Numbered from the stretch's first letter, positions 35,102-47,178 are shown. The stretch is DNA of 64,000 nt from Mauremys mutica (GCF_020497125.1 NC_059075.1:68777321-68841320); one strand, 5' to 3'. Made by a program: numbers and translations. Notes: a model not told the origin generated them from the sequence alone.

Positions 35102-37436
35102 GGTTAGAGAGAGTTTGCTTGGAGCTGGGCCTTTTATACTCTCAGTCTGTTTTAGATGACTGGGCAAACAAAGGTTAGTGGATAAAAAGGACTGTCTGTG
35201 CAGCTATCAGAGGACATCACACATTTGTAATATTCTGGCAGTCCCTTTGGTCTATCTTCTCCTGGATTTGCTATGGTAACCAAGTGGATATGCTCACTTA
35301 CCCCTCTCCCAATGATCAGTACACATTTTAAAAAACGAGGAGAGGGACAGTGGGGTGTGGGTAGATGATCAGGTGAGTGAATATTTGTGCTCCTGTATGT
35401 CAGACAATCGGCGCTATTGAGAAGCCACATCCTATTTATCCACAAGGCCAGATGTGGCGCATGCAGCTCTGAAGCGAGTTTCCTTGTGCCTGCTCTGCCA
35501 AAGATTTCGCCCCTGACCTGGGGGACATTCTCTCTGGGAGGCGAGATGCGATACAGTTTCTAGGCTTAGCTCAGTTCCTGGAGCTGGCAAATGTGACACA
35601 CTGTATGTGATGCTTTTGTGAGGAATCAGTCTTAAAGCTTGGGAAGGGTGAGACTGTCTGAAATTCTGAGACCCGTTCTCATTTTATTAGGGACTACATT
35701 TTAACAGAGGGTCTGAGGAGGAGAGTCCCAGAGGTACTAGGCTAGTACTATTATTTTAAAGTCCCCAATCCTGTATTTTAAAAAAAAATAGCCCTCTGTA
35801 GACAGGCTGTAAGAATGTGAATGTTCCTCTGCTTCTCAGGCATAGCAGAACTTTCTACCATAAAGGTAAAGCTCATCTGTGCAGGAGACAGAGCTTTCCG
35901 GGGGGCGAGTCCAAGACTGTGGAACAACTCATACAGGAACTAAGGACCTTCACAAACCTCATCACCTTCTGCACCAAATGGAAGGAGCATTTCTCTAACA
36001 AAACAGAGAAAAGTGTACATTTAAAACACAAAATAAAACACCACGCTCCACCCACAATTCTCCTCCAGGGGAAAGGGTGAGAGAGAGAATGAACCACACA
36101 TAACAGATGTTAGTCACTTTGCTTAATTGCATTCAGATACTATGCAATGAGGATGGGATGGGAAGCCTATCAAATAGAATCAAATCAAATCAAACTAACC
36201 TATCTGGAAGCTGTGGAGTGTGTTGAAAAGTGTTTGTGTTTAGGTAAATGAAGGGTGACAACCCAGGCTGCCAGGAAATACTGCATTATGCCATTCTAAC
36301 CTAGAGCAACTGCAGTGTGAGGCCCTTGACAACGTAATACACTGTTTTATTGTACTACTCCTAGAATTAGAATGGCTACTTGGCCACCCCTGATTTCAGT
36401 AGTACCCTGAAAAGGCTGTTGCTGAAGTTGCTATTGTTCTGGACCATTTCCTAGTAGTATGAGATCCCTCTATCTTTACAATACTGATGTTCTACATACT
36501 CCTGGTAAGATTTCAAGAGCCGAAAACAGAGTTGACAAACTGAGCTGTACATGTGATGCCTGAGGCAACTAAAGTGGGGAGATCTCCAGAATGAGATGAT
36601 GGCCAGAAGTGTAATCACGGATTGCTGATGTAATGTGGGGCATTCTACATAATACACTCATTGGAGAAAGCAGCATCTCACCCACCCCCAAATGCTTAGC
36701 AGAAGCACAGTGACCTCATCATTCTTTCTTGGCATGAATAACACCATCTGACTTCTTGTTTCTACAAAGGAGCACTATGGCCAAGTTCATGTTGTGTGCT
36801 GTGCCTAAAGAGTAACACAATGGCAAGAACACATATTTGACATGGTCAGAATGGGTACTGCTATACTACCTCTGCAGCTATCTGACCTGCCTTAGGCTAT
36901 ACGTTCTGTTAAAACACTCAAAATTCTTCACACTGGCCAGAACTGTATAATGAAATAACTTGAGCAAAAAGGGAGTGGCACAGTCCCAGCGGAATCCCAA
37001 GCATGCTTTCCAAGTGGAACTCATGGCATGGTACTGAGCCAACGACATGAGAAAGTACTTGAGAAACATCACAGATAAAAAGTAGAACTCCAATATTTAC
37101 TCCATTGGCATAAAGCCAACAGAGGGATGAAGGTAATACCAACTTCAGATGTATGAGCAAAGTCTTACTATGGACGAGGGATATATCTTAGTTTTCCCTT
37201 CGAGGGACCCTATTTCAAATCTTGCCCTGATCAACGCTCTCAAAAAAGATATTAATATTGATAGACAGTTACCATTTAACAGCTGTAAGGTGGCGTAGGT
37301 GAGATGACTTTGGGGTTTCAGTCTGCTTCCTGGAGGTATATGTCCACATTGCAAAAACTACTACCATGCATAGCTTCATGTTGGCAGTCTCAACAAAGAG
37401 GCCAAGGTTTGAATTTTCCCAGTCTTACACTTCTCT
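35102..37436. other. Unannotated stretch
   Basis: No supported gene. TATATGTCCACATTGCAAAAAC at about 37338-37359 looks like a stray terminus of the GTCTACAC MITE type. A short ATCAA repeat lies at 36178-36195. Confidence 0.45.
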
Positions 37437-37600
37437 CCCTCTGTTTGCCCTCCTATCTTTTGTCTGTCTTGTCTATTTAGATTGTAAATTCTTTGGGGCA
37501 GGGATTGTCTCTTATGATGTGTTTGCACAGTGCCTGGCACAATGGTGCCCTAGTATCATTTGGAACTGTTAGACAGTACTGTTAAACAAATAATAATAAT
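37437..37600 (+). repeat. MIR/CORE-SINE tail
   Basis: AGATTGTAAATTCTTTGGGG, CAGGGATTGTCTC, TTTGCACAGTGCCTGGCAC, AATGGTGCCC and a terminal AATAATAATAAT run are the diagnostic order of the SINE tail. The head is missing. Confidence 0.75.
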
Positions 37601-39790
37601 ATAAAGTTAGGTCAGAGCATTAAGATAGTTGTGGAAATATCAGTAACACCAGAACGATGGCAACAGCCTGGAAGAAAAGACAGACATCCCATTGGAAGGA
37701 TTTATTTTTTCAGTCTGCTAGGGCCTAAGTATTTCGGATCTGTCATTCATTTGTCTTGTGAATTGAGGAGAGCGTGCAGCATGTGACTACACTCGCTGGA
37801 ACTCAGTCCTGGAACAATGGCTGTAACCCACAGCCGCTGGTGAAGTGTTCTTCATTTGTTCATTGGGAGTTTCAGTCATGCAGCTATAAATTATTCTGCA
37901 TTTTCTTTGGCTACATAGCTTAGAGACATACACTAAGGAGTGCTTTAAAAAGTCCTTTCTCTTCCTTGATTGTAATGTGTCAAAGTATCAGAAGATGGCA
38001 TAAACCGGTCACTCCCTTTTATCAAGGGCCACATTTTGGCCCCAAACTCCCCCTCCCCAAGTTTCTCCTAGCCTCGTTCTCAACCAACCCCCTCCTCTCT
38101 CACCTCTCCTCAGCCATATAGGCCTGGGCATAAGGAACCTGATGAAACTGGAGTCAAATTGAGTTCTTGGAGAACCATATGGAAGAGGTCTCAAGGGACC
38201 CCAACAAGCCTCAACTGGGCATCTCTCATTTGTCTCTGCGTTGCTCATCTGAAGCATTTAACTAGACCTGCCTGCTCCTGCTCCCCCCGCAACCCGTCTT
38301 CCTGATTCCTGCAGGTGTCTTTGGGTTTCTCACCAGCATCATCACAGAGTATCAGGCAGGTGGCAGATAGCTTTTCTCCCTCTTCAACAGACCTGCTCTC
38401 TTCCCCTGCTGCCTCCAGCTCTATACATCACTGTCTGATGGCAGCGCAGAAGAAGAGCCTGCTGGGAAGGAGAGAGGAATCAGCTAGTCCACAGCACCCA
38501 GTGGCAGGATTAGGATGTCCCTGAGATTGTCAACCAACTACCAGAAGAGATGTGTCAAGGGAAGGGAAAGGGAGAGAGATGCCCGTTGGCCCCGCTGGGA
38601 AAGTATGAGCAGCGGTGTTGTGGTGGAACTGCTTTCTTAAGATGCTGAGTAAACGGGACGGGGTACTTACCATCTGGCCTTAGAAGACCTGGAAATTAAT
38701 ATAGAAACTGGATTTGGTGATGCTTTAGACAGCACATGGAAGAAAACAAACCATTTCCTATAGGCTTTGACTGTGAAAATTTGATTGTATGTTGGAGCTC
38801 AGATTTGTGATGGTCCGAAGTAGGCCAGTTTGTGTTCAAGCCCCTCCCAGACATGAAAGGGAATGTGCCTCTCTACAGCACCTCTCTTGGTAACAGAGCA
38901 AGGCAGAGAAATGCTATCTTTAAAATGACTGGGGTCTTATGCAGGAGCCAACTGCTCCTAACCAGACCCAAAGAAACAGCTGTCAACTATAAAATGACAC
39001 TACCTGTAGAAGGGAAGAATGTGAGAGTGGCCTCGTGGCAAAGTCGTAGCTACAGCACAGCAACGTACCAAGGAGAGCCTTGCAGAGGGAATTTTTGAAC
39101 ATCCAAACTGTTCACTCTCTTTGGCATTTCCTCATTCACAGAGATCATTTGCACAGCGCCACCTCTGTCTTCAGCAGGCAGAACAGAACCTGGCTCCACA
39201 AGAATGGCAAACAGTCCAGCGTGGCACAGCTGGCAGATTCTGCTCTGGAAAAAGCTACAGTCTAACTGGCATGCAGACCGAATGGTCTGTTAACCTAGAG
39301 ATGCAGATGCTTTTCTCTCTAGGTTTGGCTCACATTCATTATTAGGGATTAGCAAAATGTGGTGTCTGATCAAGCAAGTTAACAAAACAAAGACAGATGG
39401 CAATGCAGTATCTCTGCAGTTTATTTATTGCAATGCAGTCATCACATACTTCTCCACTGCACTCCCTCTGACTATAGCTTCCCCAGGGAAGATTTCTCCC
39501 ACAGTGCAGTCAGTTCCACACCACAGAGTGATACAGAAGTGTAATATAAATTATACTGTAATCACTACAACTACTGTAATTCTAAATTAAAGTAAAATCA
39601 TTAATTTCTAAGGTACCTTAAATACAATTGTAAAAATTAGCCATGAAATTGGAAGCTGCCATCTTGACAGTCTTAGGCCCAGACTGAGAAAATTGCTACT
39701 TGGCATAGTGCCTACTGCTGTGAATAACCCATTAACTACAGAGGGACTATTCATGAGAGAAAGCATTATGTGTGGTAGTAATTATTTCCG
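37601..39790. other. Unannotated stretch
   Basis: About 2.2 kb with no recognised gene or repeat. Plus-strand frames of 60-88 residues at 38315-39590 show no domain. Confidence 0.45.
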
Positions 39791-39794
39791 GGAT

Positions 39795-40060
39795 TAGTCC
39801 CTTATGCTGGAAGCAGGGACTTTCCAGGTGTCTGGTTCTATTGGAACAACTTACCTAGGGATGTGGTGGATTCTCTATTGCTTGAAGTCTTTAAATCAAG
39901 ACTGGATTTTTTTTTTCTAAAAAGATGCTGTAGCTCAGCCAGAAGTTACAAGCCCAATACAGAAATTACTGGGTGAGGTTCTATGGCCTGTGTTAGACAG
40001 GTCAGACTAGATGATCATAATGGTCCATTCTGGCCTTAAAATCTGGTAATCTAGTTCTGA
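39795..40060 (+). repeat. CR1 LINE 3' end
   Basis: GGAACAACTTACCTAGGGAT (consensus style: CTCCCCAGGGA), a GTCTTTAAATCAAGACTGGA block, GGCCTGTGTTAGACAGGTCA, and CTAGATGATCATAATGGTCC then TTCTGGCCTTAAAATCT match the CR1 3'-UTR in plus orientation. The copy starts near the end of ORF2. Confidence 0.85.
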
Positions 40061-40636
40061 CTGAAGACTAGTCTCTGGACCAATTTGTAAAAATATTAAA
40101 AGAGTCACATATGGGATTGAAAAATTGGTTTTGCACATGATCAGTATGAAATAGCCCCTAGGCCACATTTTGGGACCATGGAAAAACAAATACACAATGC
40201 TAAATTCTGCCCTCACTCACATCGCTAACAATGGTAAAATTTAGCTTATAATACTGAAGTTAGCATAAAGCTATAGCCAGATAACTAGTTCACTATTAAC
40301 TTTCACAGTTGCATATTCAAGAAATGACGCAACTATGGAAATAAACCGCAGAATCACTGAAGAGATTAAAATGCTAATCACTTTTAACTTGTCTTTTAAA
40401 ACAACAAAACCCCAAAGGAAATCAAGCACAACTTACAACTAAAGTTACAATTTCAAACAATCAAAAGTCTGAAACTACAATTCTTACCTTGCTTACTCGG
40501 CACAGGTGGGATGTTTTGGATTTCAAATTAGAATGTTTAAATGTATCCTTACAAAACAGTGGTCCCATTTTTGCCCTCAGACAGACATGCATGCAGTTAT
40601 CAGAGTGCAATAGGAGTTGTAGGGATATACTAGTGC
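40061..40636. other. Unannotated stretch
   Basis: Nothing recognised. Confidence 0.5.
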
Positions 40637-40638
40637 AG

Positions 40639-40710
40639 CAGTTCTCAAACTGTGGGTCGGGACCCCAAAGTGGGTTGTGACCCCATTTTAATGGAGCCGC
40701 CAGGGCTTGG
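40639..40710 (+). mobile_element. hAT element, left-end fragment
   Basis: It begins CAGTTCTCAAACTGTGGGTC and continues through the GGTTGTGACCCC block that appears, reverse-complemented, at the right end of the 61629-61968 element. The rest of the element is missing. Confidence 0.7.
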
Positions 40711-40973
40711 AGGATAAGGCCTTTTCCTGTAACCATATGGTAAGGCCTAAGACCTTTGTCTGCAGCCATATTGGGAGAGCAGCAGCCATGAGCTAAGAAG
40801 CAAAAAGTCACATCCTCACATTCCATCTAAATTACATTAAAACAATGTAATATCAGGCAGTTAAGAAGGCGATCCTGCCCTAATAGTACCCACCATCACC
40901 AGATAGAGAAACAGATCTTAAGGTGGTTAAAGAAAAATTAGTTTGATAGCATTCTGTCTGGCAAGCATCACTT
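40711..40973. repeat. Possible unclassified dispersed repeat
   Basis: The segment includes a small palindrome (TTACATTAAAACAATGTAA) and looks like a dispersed repeat fragment by general appearance only. Class and ends are unknown. Confidence 0.25.
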
Positions 40974-40983
40974 ATCAATAGTT

Positions 40984-41726
40984 CAAGTAGCCGTGTTGGT
41001 CTGTATCCACAATAACAACAAGGAGTCTGGTGGCACCTTAAAGACTAACAGATTTCTTTAGGCATAAGCTTTCGTGGGTAAAAAACCTCACTTCTTCAGA
41101 TGCATGGAGTGAAAATTACAGATGCAGGCATTATATAATGACACATGAAGAGAAGGGAGTTACCTCACAAGTGGAGAACCAGTGTTGACAGGGACAATTT
41201 GATCAAGGTAGATGTGGTCCACTCCCAATAATTGATGAGGAAGTCAATTCCAGGAGAGGCAAAGCTGCTTTTGTAATAAGACAGCCACTCCCAGTCCCTA
41301 TTCAAACCCAAATTAATGGTGTTAAATTTGCAAATGAATTTTAGTTTTGCTATTTCTCTTTCAAGTCTGTTTCTGAAGTTTTTTTGTTCAAGTATAGCTA
41401 CTTTTAAATCTGTTACAGAATGTCCAGGGAGATTGAAGTGTTCTCCTACTGGCTTTTATATGTTACCATTCCTGATGTCCGATTTGTGTCCATTTATTCT
41501 TTTACATAGGGACTGTCTGGTTTTGCCAATGTACATGGCAGAGGGGCATTACTGGCACATGATGGCATATATAACATTAGTAGATGTGCAGGTGAATGAG
41601 CCCTTGATGGTGTGGCTGATGTGGTTGGGTCCTCTGATGGTGTCGCTAGAGTAGATATGGGGACAGAGTAGGCAACGAGGTTTACTACAAGAATTGGTTC
41701 CTGGGTTACTGTTTCTGTGGTGTGGT
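40984..41726 (-). pseudogene. PLE 3' half: GIY-YIG endonuclease remnant
   Basis: The minus-strand frame carries NPGTNSCSKPRCLLCPHIY, then GSFTCTSTNVIYAIMCQ, an in-frame TAA, and MYIGKT. The IYA...YIG pair matches the GIY-YIG nuclease core that follows the RT in Penelope-like elements, and the preceding C..C...H stretch fits their zinc-finger-like linker. The frame continues with NGHKSDIRNG-like sequence and then GLNRDWEWLSYY. The stop codon shows it is dead. The 3' part carries a hammerhead-like motif (41062-41099). Confidence 0.85.
41062..41099 (-). ncRNA. Hammerhead-like ribozyme core in PLE 3' region
   Basis: On the minus strand: CTGAAGA (41093-41099; position 7 of the CUGANGA box may be any base), a helix GTGAGGT...ACCCAC with a bulged A, then GAAA (41070-41073) and GCTTATGC (41062-41069). 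This is the order of the type III hammerhead core reported for Penelope-like elements. The cleavage triplet after the last helix is not canonical here, so activity is doubtful. Confidence 0.55.
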
Positions 41727-42303
41727 TTCCACCCCACCATCAACCTTAGCCTGGACCACTCCACACAAGAGATCCACTTCCTGGACATTACAGTGCTAAT
41801 AAATGATGATCACATAAACACAACCCTATACTGGAAACCTACTGACCGCTATACTTACCTACATGCCTCCAACTTCCATCCAGGACACATCACACGATCC
41901 ATTGTCTATAGCCAAGCCCTAAGATACAACCAAATTTGCTCCAATCCCTCAGACAGAGACAAACACCTACAAGATCTTTATCAAGCATTCTTAAAACTAC
42001 AATACCCACCTGGGGAAGTGAGGAAACAGACTGACAGAGCGAAATGCGTACCCAGAAATCACCTACTACTGGACAGGCCCAACCAGGAAAATAACAGAAA
42101 ACCACTGACCATCACGTACAGCCACCAGCTAAAATCTCTCCAGCACATCATCAACGATCTACAACCTATCCTGGAAAACAATCCCTCACTCTCACAGACG
42201 GTGGGAGGCAGGCCAGTCCTCGCTTACAGACAGCTCCCCAACCTGAAGCAAATACTCACCAGCAACTACACACCACACCACAGAAACACTAACCCAGGAA
42301 CCA
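41727..42303 (+). pseudogene. PLE reverse transcriptase C-terminal fragment, inverted
   Basis: The plus-strand frame reads from FHPTINLSLDHSTQEIHFLD through LYWKPTDRYTYLHASNFHPG and SNPSDRDKHLQDLYQAFLKL to LAYRQLPNLKQIL and ends at HRNTNPGTN. This is the C-terminal RT/thumb and linker region of Penelope-like RTs; the catalytic RT motifs lie upstream and are absent. About 190 codons are open without a stop, so the copy is fairly young. It would continue into the minus-strand half in an intact element. Confidence 0.87.
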
Positions 42304-42313
42304 ATCAATAGTT

Positions 42314-42740
42314 ATGGTTGTAAAATCCCCATTTCTTTATTGTTTTGTGTTTATGGTCCCCACTTCTCTATTGTTTGTCTGAATGGTCTCTGGTTCTTTC
42401 ATTGTTTCTGTCTGTTACATAATTAATTTTGCTAGGTGTAAATCAATTAAAGTGGTGGGGTAGGATTGGTCAGAGAATTGTGTTACAATTGTATAGCTAA
42501 GCACGACTCAAGTTTCACTATATAAACTGGGGTCCAAAAGGAAGTTCTTGGGAACCAACTCCAGGACATAGGTATGTAGCCCCAAGATCAGAGCTGCCAG
42601 ACCTCAACACCCTGCCAACCACACCGTGCAGAAGCTGGAATCCTAAACTGGCATAACTATCACTGGCCAAGCTCTGTCTCCTAGAATTCCCCAGTTTGCT
42701 GATCTGTACAAATTTACGGCATTAGGTGCTCTCTGTTTAT
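42314..42740 (+). repeat. Possible LTR-like repeat
   Basis: A TATAAA lies at 42521-42526, preceded by CAAT-like ATTGGTCAG near 42466. The flanking words look like a retroviral LTR (ATTAATTTTGCTAGGTGTAA). No AATAAA or TG...CA ends were defined, so this is tentative. Confidence 0.3.
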
Positions 42741-45700
42741 ATGCTGCAGTGCAACAGATTCAGTCAAAATCAATCATAGCCCAAGAGAAAAAAAAACTTC
42801 AGCTGCTTTGCCAAGTACTGCAACTTGTCCAAGAGATCCAGAGTACTTACAAGTGACCTATAACCATACATGAGAACTTCAGAATACTACAGAGCGTATA
42901 TACATGCTGGGTACTATTGGGTTTGGGTAAAATGCTTGTATGGTATTTTCTCACTTCAGATAGAGTGGGACTAGTAGGTACTGGATGTGAGGGGCTTTAA
43001 TTAGACCAGTGACGCTTTATCTTGCCCAAGGCTCAATAAGAAAACCACACATAGCTTAGTGGTCATCCTGAAATTTCTCGTTTGAGATTAAGCTATATAT
43101 TGGCTGCTAATCTTCAATATTCTAGTTGCATTCCACTTTGTCAGTTTTTTCCAAAAAGAAGAAGAAATCTCTGGAAAGCCATAGTTATTTTAACAGAACC
43201 CCAGTGTGCTAAGGAGTGACTGTTTCATTGTCTCTAATTCAGGTCAGCTAGAGCTCATCACCTTCAGGAACAATAAAGGAAAAATATGAGCTAATTTACA
43301 ACATGGAACTGTGCAGTCAGATACAATGAACAATTTAAGGTACTCTTGTAAAAAACGAGCTTGTAACAGGCCAACCAAATCTAGCAGCATATCAGGGATA
43401 GTTAAAATATAGTAACATACCAAATGCATAACGTTAATATTTATATAAACATACCTAATGCTTTCAGGATGAGAGAACCAAGAGATATTTACTGAAGGAT
43501 TGTGGAAAAAATGGGGACATTACCAATGTGCTGTGAGGCAAGTTCCTTCCCATTCTAAATTTGGTGTATGATTCAACTCTGTGCATATGAGCAAGGATCA
43601 TAATTGTTATGGAACTAATCTCATTTTCCCCCTGACATAGCACTGGTATTCAAGTAATTATTCTTCAATACCAATAATTAATATTTAATAACTAACAAGT
43701 CCTTTTTTTGTAGTTTTTTGCTTGTGAACTGAGCAAATGCTTTTACTAAAATCACTAAATTAATGGAATTGCAATTATTTCGTTGGATCACTAGCTCTCT
43801 TAACTCCATCCTTGCCCTGCCTCCAAGCAGAAGGATGCCTTTTAGGTTTATGTGATAGGCTGACTTGAAGTTTCCTTGTCAAACCGGAATGGTGATAATA
43901 AAAATAATACAAAACCAAACATTCATACATTGTAACATCTTTAATTGTTAAAGATTCTTAAGCATTTTGTAAACTATGCATTGCAATCAATTGTCCTTCA
44001 TTGAAATGTAGATACTGTATTCTAGGCTGGACTGCAGCAGTTTAACTTAGAGCAACACCACTTAGCAGTTTGGGATGGGAAGTGACATATCATATTGTAT
44101 CCAGTTGAAATAACAGGAAGACTTTATGTCAGAAAAATGGACAGTGAAATCTATGCTAATGGTCACTCCCTAACTGTGAACACCCGCTTAGCAAATAAAA
44201 TTTTGGTTAAAGCAAGATTTCCACCATACCAACACAACGATTATGAGTAACCCCTAGTGGTAGAAGTCCCTTTGCTGGCTCATTGCTAGGCAAAACTTGG
44301 CAATCCTATTTTGCAGGGTTTGTGCACATTTTCTGTTGTTCTTTTGATCCTGTAGGGTTTAACCCCCCTGAGTTTCAGGTTTGAATGCTCTGGAAAAAAC
44401 AGAGTTTCACCTAGACTGAATCAAAACCATATAAAACTGAAAAACCACAAACTGGCCCAAGTATTCTTGAAATGTCTGTGACCTTTAAATGAGCCCTTTG
44501 ATGAACTTGGGATGTATTTATAATGAACTCCAAATGCAGGCAAGTTTTGTGTGCCTTTGGGTTTTCTGGCAAACATTTCACACAGCTCAATTACCCAAAC
44601 CAGGGGCCAGGGCTCTGAGGCTAAAACCTCTCTACTCTATTCTTGTAGCAAGTGCCACAGATTCTTTAATGATCAGAAAGGTTTAGGACCTCAACTTTGC
44701 TTCTCTTCCAAAAGATGGCATTCCCAGCAGCAATGCTGCCCCTGACTCGATACTGGAGGACAAACGCTAGCTCAGTTCTGACTCAGAAAGAAGAGTGCTA
44801 CTTATGGATGCACATAAAGACAGCCTTGGCACATTCAGCCAGGCCCATGGGACAATGTTTTGCCATTCCCCAACCCAAACATAACCAGTTCCTGGGTACA
44901 ATTATCACACTGCTGGGCACAGAGCTGGCTTATAGATTTTAGAAGTAGTTATTAAGATGATTTTTTTCAATTACACCCTGAATTTAACTGATTTATTTCT
45001 CATAAAATATGCATGTGAGTATCTTTAGGTCCACTAGCTGCCTGCTGTAGCAGTGGAGACCAGCTGTTCGCATCTTTCTACCATTGCAATCAGTTTTTAT
45101 TAGTTACGTTTTCAAAGCTCCCTTTGTAAGGTAAAGGGCCACATATTTTTTCAAAAAATGAAAGCTGAGATTCTTCTTCCCACAAATAAACGGGGTCTGC
45201 AGTTACAGGCTTCACAGGGCCCAAAGGCTGGCTCTGAATTCACATACATCATTTTCTGCAATATCCTGCCTTTCCTTGGAGGTTTCCCATTCAAAGCAAT
45301 AGCTGAGCCCGAACCTACTCATTTTGTTAGACCCAAAGGAGTCACAACCCAAGGTGATACTGCATAACATCCATGGAGCCAGACACCCTTTTGTACTAAA
45401 TGGCTTTTGTAGTTGATTAAATGACTCACTTAGCTCGGCTTTAGCATCCAACCTGCAGCAAAAGTTCCATATTATTTTGTGTCCTGCAGTACAGCAGACA
45501 TTCTCCTTAAGCGATTTTATCAGTGATGTAATTTCTGAGTACAAAACTGCCTCAAACAATCCAGTAAAACAAGATATGCCCAGTGAAAGATAAACTGCAT
45601 GAGATCAGCAGCAAACCAAGCCTCGTCCCCGAGGGGTGGTGAATCATGTACCCTGTTCAGACCAAACATCTCCTGGGTAAAAGGAGGTTAGGGGGGTGGG

Positions 45701-45859
45701 GGGGACTGGCGGATTCTATGGAAAATCCCCTAACAAGACGATATTGTTTGTCTGTAGTTGCCAACCCAATGCGTGCGGGGTGGGGTAGGGAGGGGAAAAA
45801 GTGGATTTTAAGTGGCTGCACTGAGATTAAGCTGCTGACCTACGTATGTCCCAACCTGA
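42741..45859. other. Unannotated AT-rich stretch
   Basis: About 3.1 kb without a recognised gene or repeat. Confidence 0.5.
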
Positions 45860-46742
45860 CACGCCAGCATAGGCGTGCACACGGGGTGTGCTGGGTGTGC
45901 CCAGGCACACCCTAATGCCCACAGGCTGGATCCCGCCCATCAAGGCTTTGGATCCAGCCCGCGGGATTTGCCCCCTGTGGTGCTGCAGGCCCCGCACCGC
46001 TCTCAGAAGTGGCGGGCAGGCATTACGTCCCTAGGGCCCCAGCGGGGGCAGAGGGCTCCGTGCATTGCTCCAGACACACACACCCCCCGCAGCTCCCATT
46101 GGCCGGGAACGGGGAACCGCAGCTAATGGAAGCGTTGGGGGAGGTACCTGGAGGTGTGGCAAGGGCAGCGCGCGGAGCCCTGTGTCCCCCCACCCCCCGC
46201 AGGGGCCGCACAGGGACATGGTGAGCGGTGTGACATGGCGTGGGGCCAGGGCGGGCAGGCAGGGAGCCGGGCTGGAGCCCGAACCCCTCCTGCACCCTGC
46301 CCTCCAACTCCCTGCCCTGCCTGTACCTCGCACCCCTCCTGCACCCCAACCCCTGCCTGCACCCCAACTGCCTGCCCTAAGCCCCCTCCTGCACCCCACC
46401 TCCCAACTCTTTTCCCTGAGCCCCCTGCCGCACCCCACGCCCCTCCTGCACCCTGACCCCCTGCTGCACCCTGCACCCCCATGCACCCCAACTCCCTTCC
46501 CTAAGCCCCCTGCCTGCACCTCACACCCCTCCTGCACCCCAACTCCGTGCCCTGAGCCCCCCATACACCCTGCACCCCTCTTCTGCCCCAATCCCTTGCC
46601 CTGAGCCCCTTCCTGCACACCACACCCCCTCAGACACCCTGCACTCCCTCCCGCACCCCAACCTTTATGATGTTTGCCTTAAAAAAAAATTCCCTGGGTG
46701 CACACCCTAATGAAATATGCTGCGCACACCTATGCACGCCAG
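45860..46742. mobile_element. 867-bp non-autonomous hAT with internal minisatellite
   Basis: The element is 45868-46734, beginning CATAGGCGTGCACAC and ending GCGCACACCTATG. CACGCCAG flanks it exactly at 45860-45867 and 46735-46742. The centre (about 46287-46660) is a diverged minisatellite of CTCCTGCACCCCAACTCC-type units about 30-36 nt long. A GCAGCTCCCATTGGCCGGGA segment at 46089-46108 also occurs in the repeat at 47142-47161. The paired 195/179-residue frames are shadows of the minisatellite. Confidence 0.92.
46287..46660. repeat. Diverged C-rich minisatellite
   Basis: Repeated CTGCACCCCAACTCCCTGCC...AGCCCC units, ten or so, with length and base changes between units. Strand-asymmetric: C/A-rich on the plus strand. 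It lies wholly inside the hAT element at 45868-46734. Confidence 0.9.
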
Positions 46743-46910
46743 CAATAAATTCAGCTCTTTCCAGCCCCTCTCCCCGGCAATTCAGTTTTTGAAGCATGTA
46801 GATTACCACGGATTTTAGCATCATAAACATCTGATTCCTTTCTGTTGCATTTAAAGTCCAGTCAATATTCTAAAGTTTGCACAAACATCAGTCGCTTTGA
46901 CTTCTGAAAG

Positions 46911-47178
46911 GGTTAAGGCAGGGGTAGGCAAACTACGGCTTCGGGGCCGCATCTGGCCTTTCAGACGTTTTAATCTGGCCCTTGAGCTTCTGCTGGGGAG
47001 TGGGGTTCAGGGCTTGCCCCGCTCCATGCGTGCTGTGGCTCCGCGCAGCTCCCGGAAGCAGCAGCATGTCTCCACTCTGGCTCCTACAAGTAGGGGCAGC
47101 CAAGGGGCTCCGCAGGCTGCCCCCAACACAAGCACCGCCCCTGCAGCTCCCATTGGCCGGGAACCGCAATGGTTAAGA
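46911..47178 (+). mobile_element. hAT-like element, 3'-truncated or short
   Basis: It begins at 46919 with CAGGGGTAGGCAAACTACGG, a typical hAT terminus, and runs into GC-rich sequence. GGTTAAGG precedes it and GGTTAAGA follows at 47171-47178 (7 of 8), but the right side at 47170 does not look like an inverted terminus. So either the right end is mutated or the match is chance. Confidence 0.55.

Larger units (their letters stand above)
40974..42313 (-). mobile_element. Penelope-like element, inverted internally, 10-bp TSD
   Basis: The insertion is 40984-42303, flanked by ATCAATAGTT at 40974-40983 and again at 42304-42313. It has two halves in opposite orientation. The 3' half (40984-41726) reads on the minus strand and ends in the PLE 3' terminus. 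The upstream half (41727-42303) reads on the plus strand. The two meet head to head at 41726/41727. A 32-bp block (accacaccacag...) occurs at the 5' end of the minus half (41695-41726) and at the 3' end of the plus half (42272-42303). This is what target-primed reverse transcription with a second internal priming event leaves, as in LINE-1 twin priming. Confidence 0.88.

Noticed and set aside
46031..46618. Cys/Gly- and Pro/His-rich frames on both strands, like a keratin-associated or collagen-like protein
   Set aside because: They translate the minisatellite inside a hAT element bounded by a perfect TSD; both strands are open, which points to repeat rather than gene.
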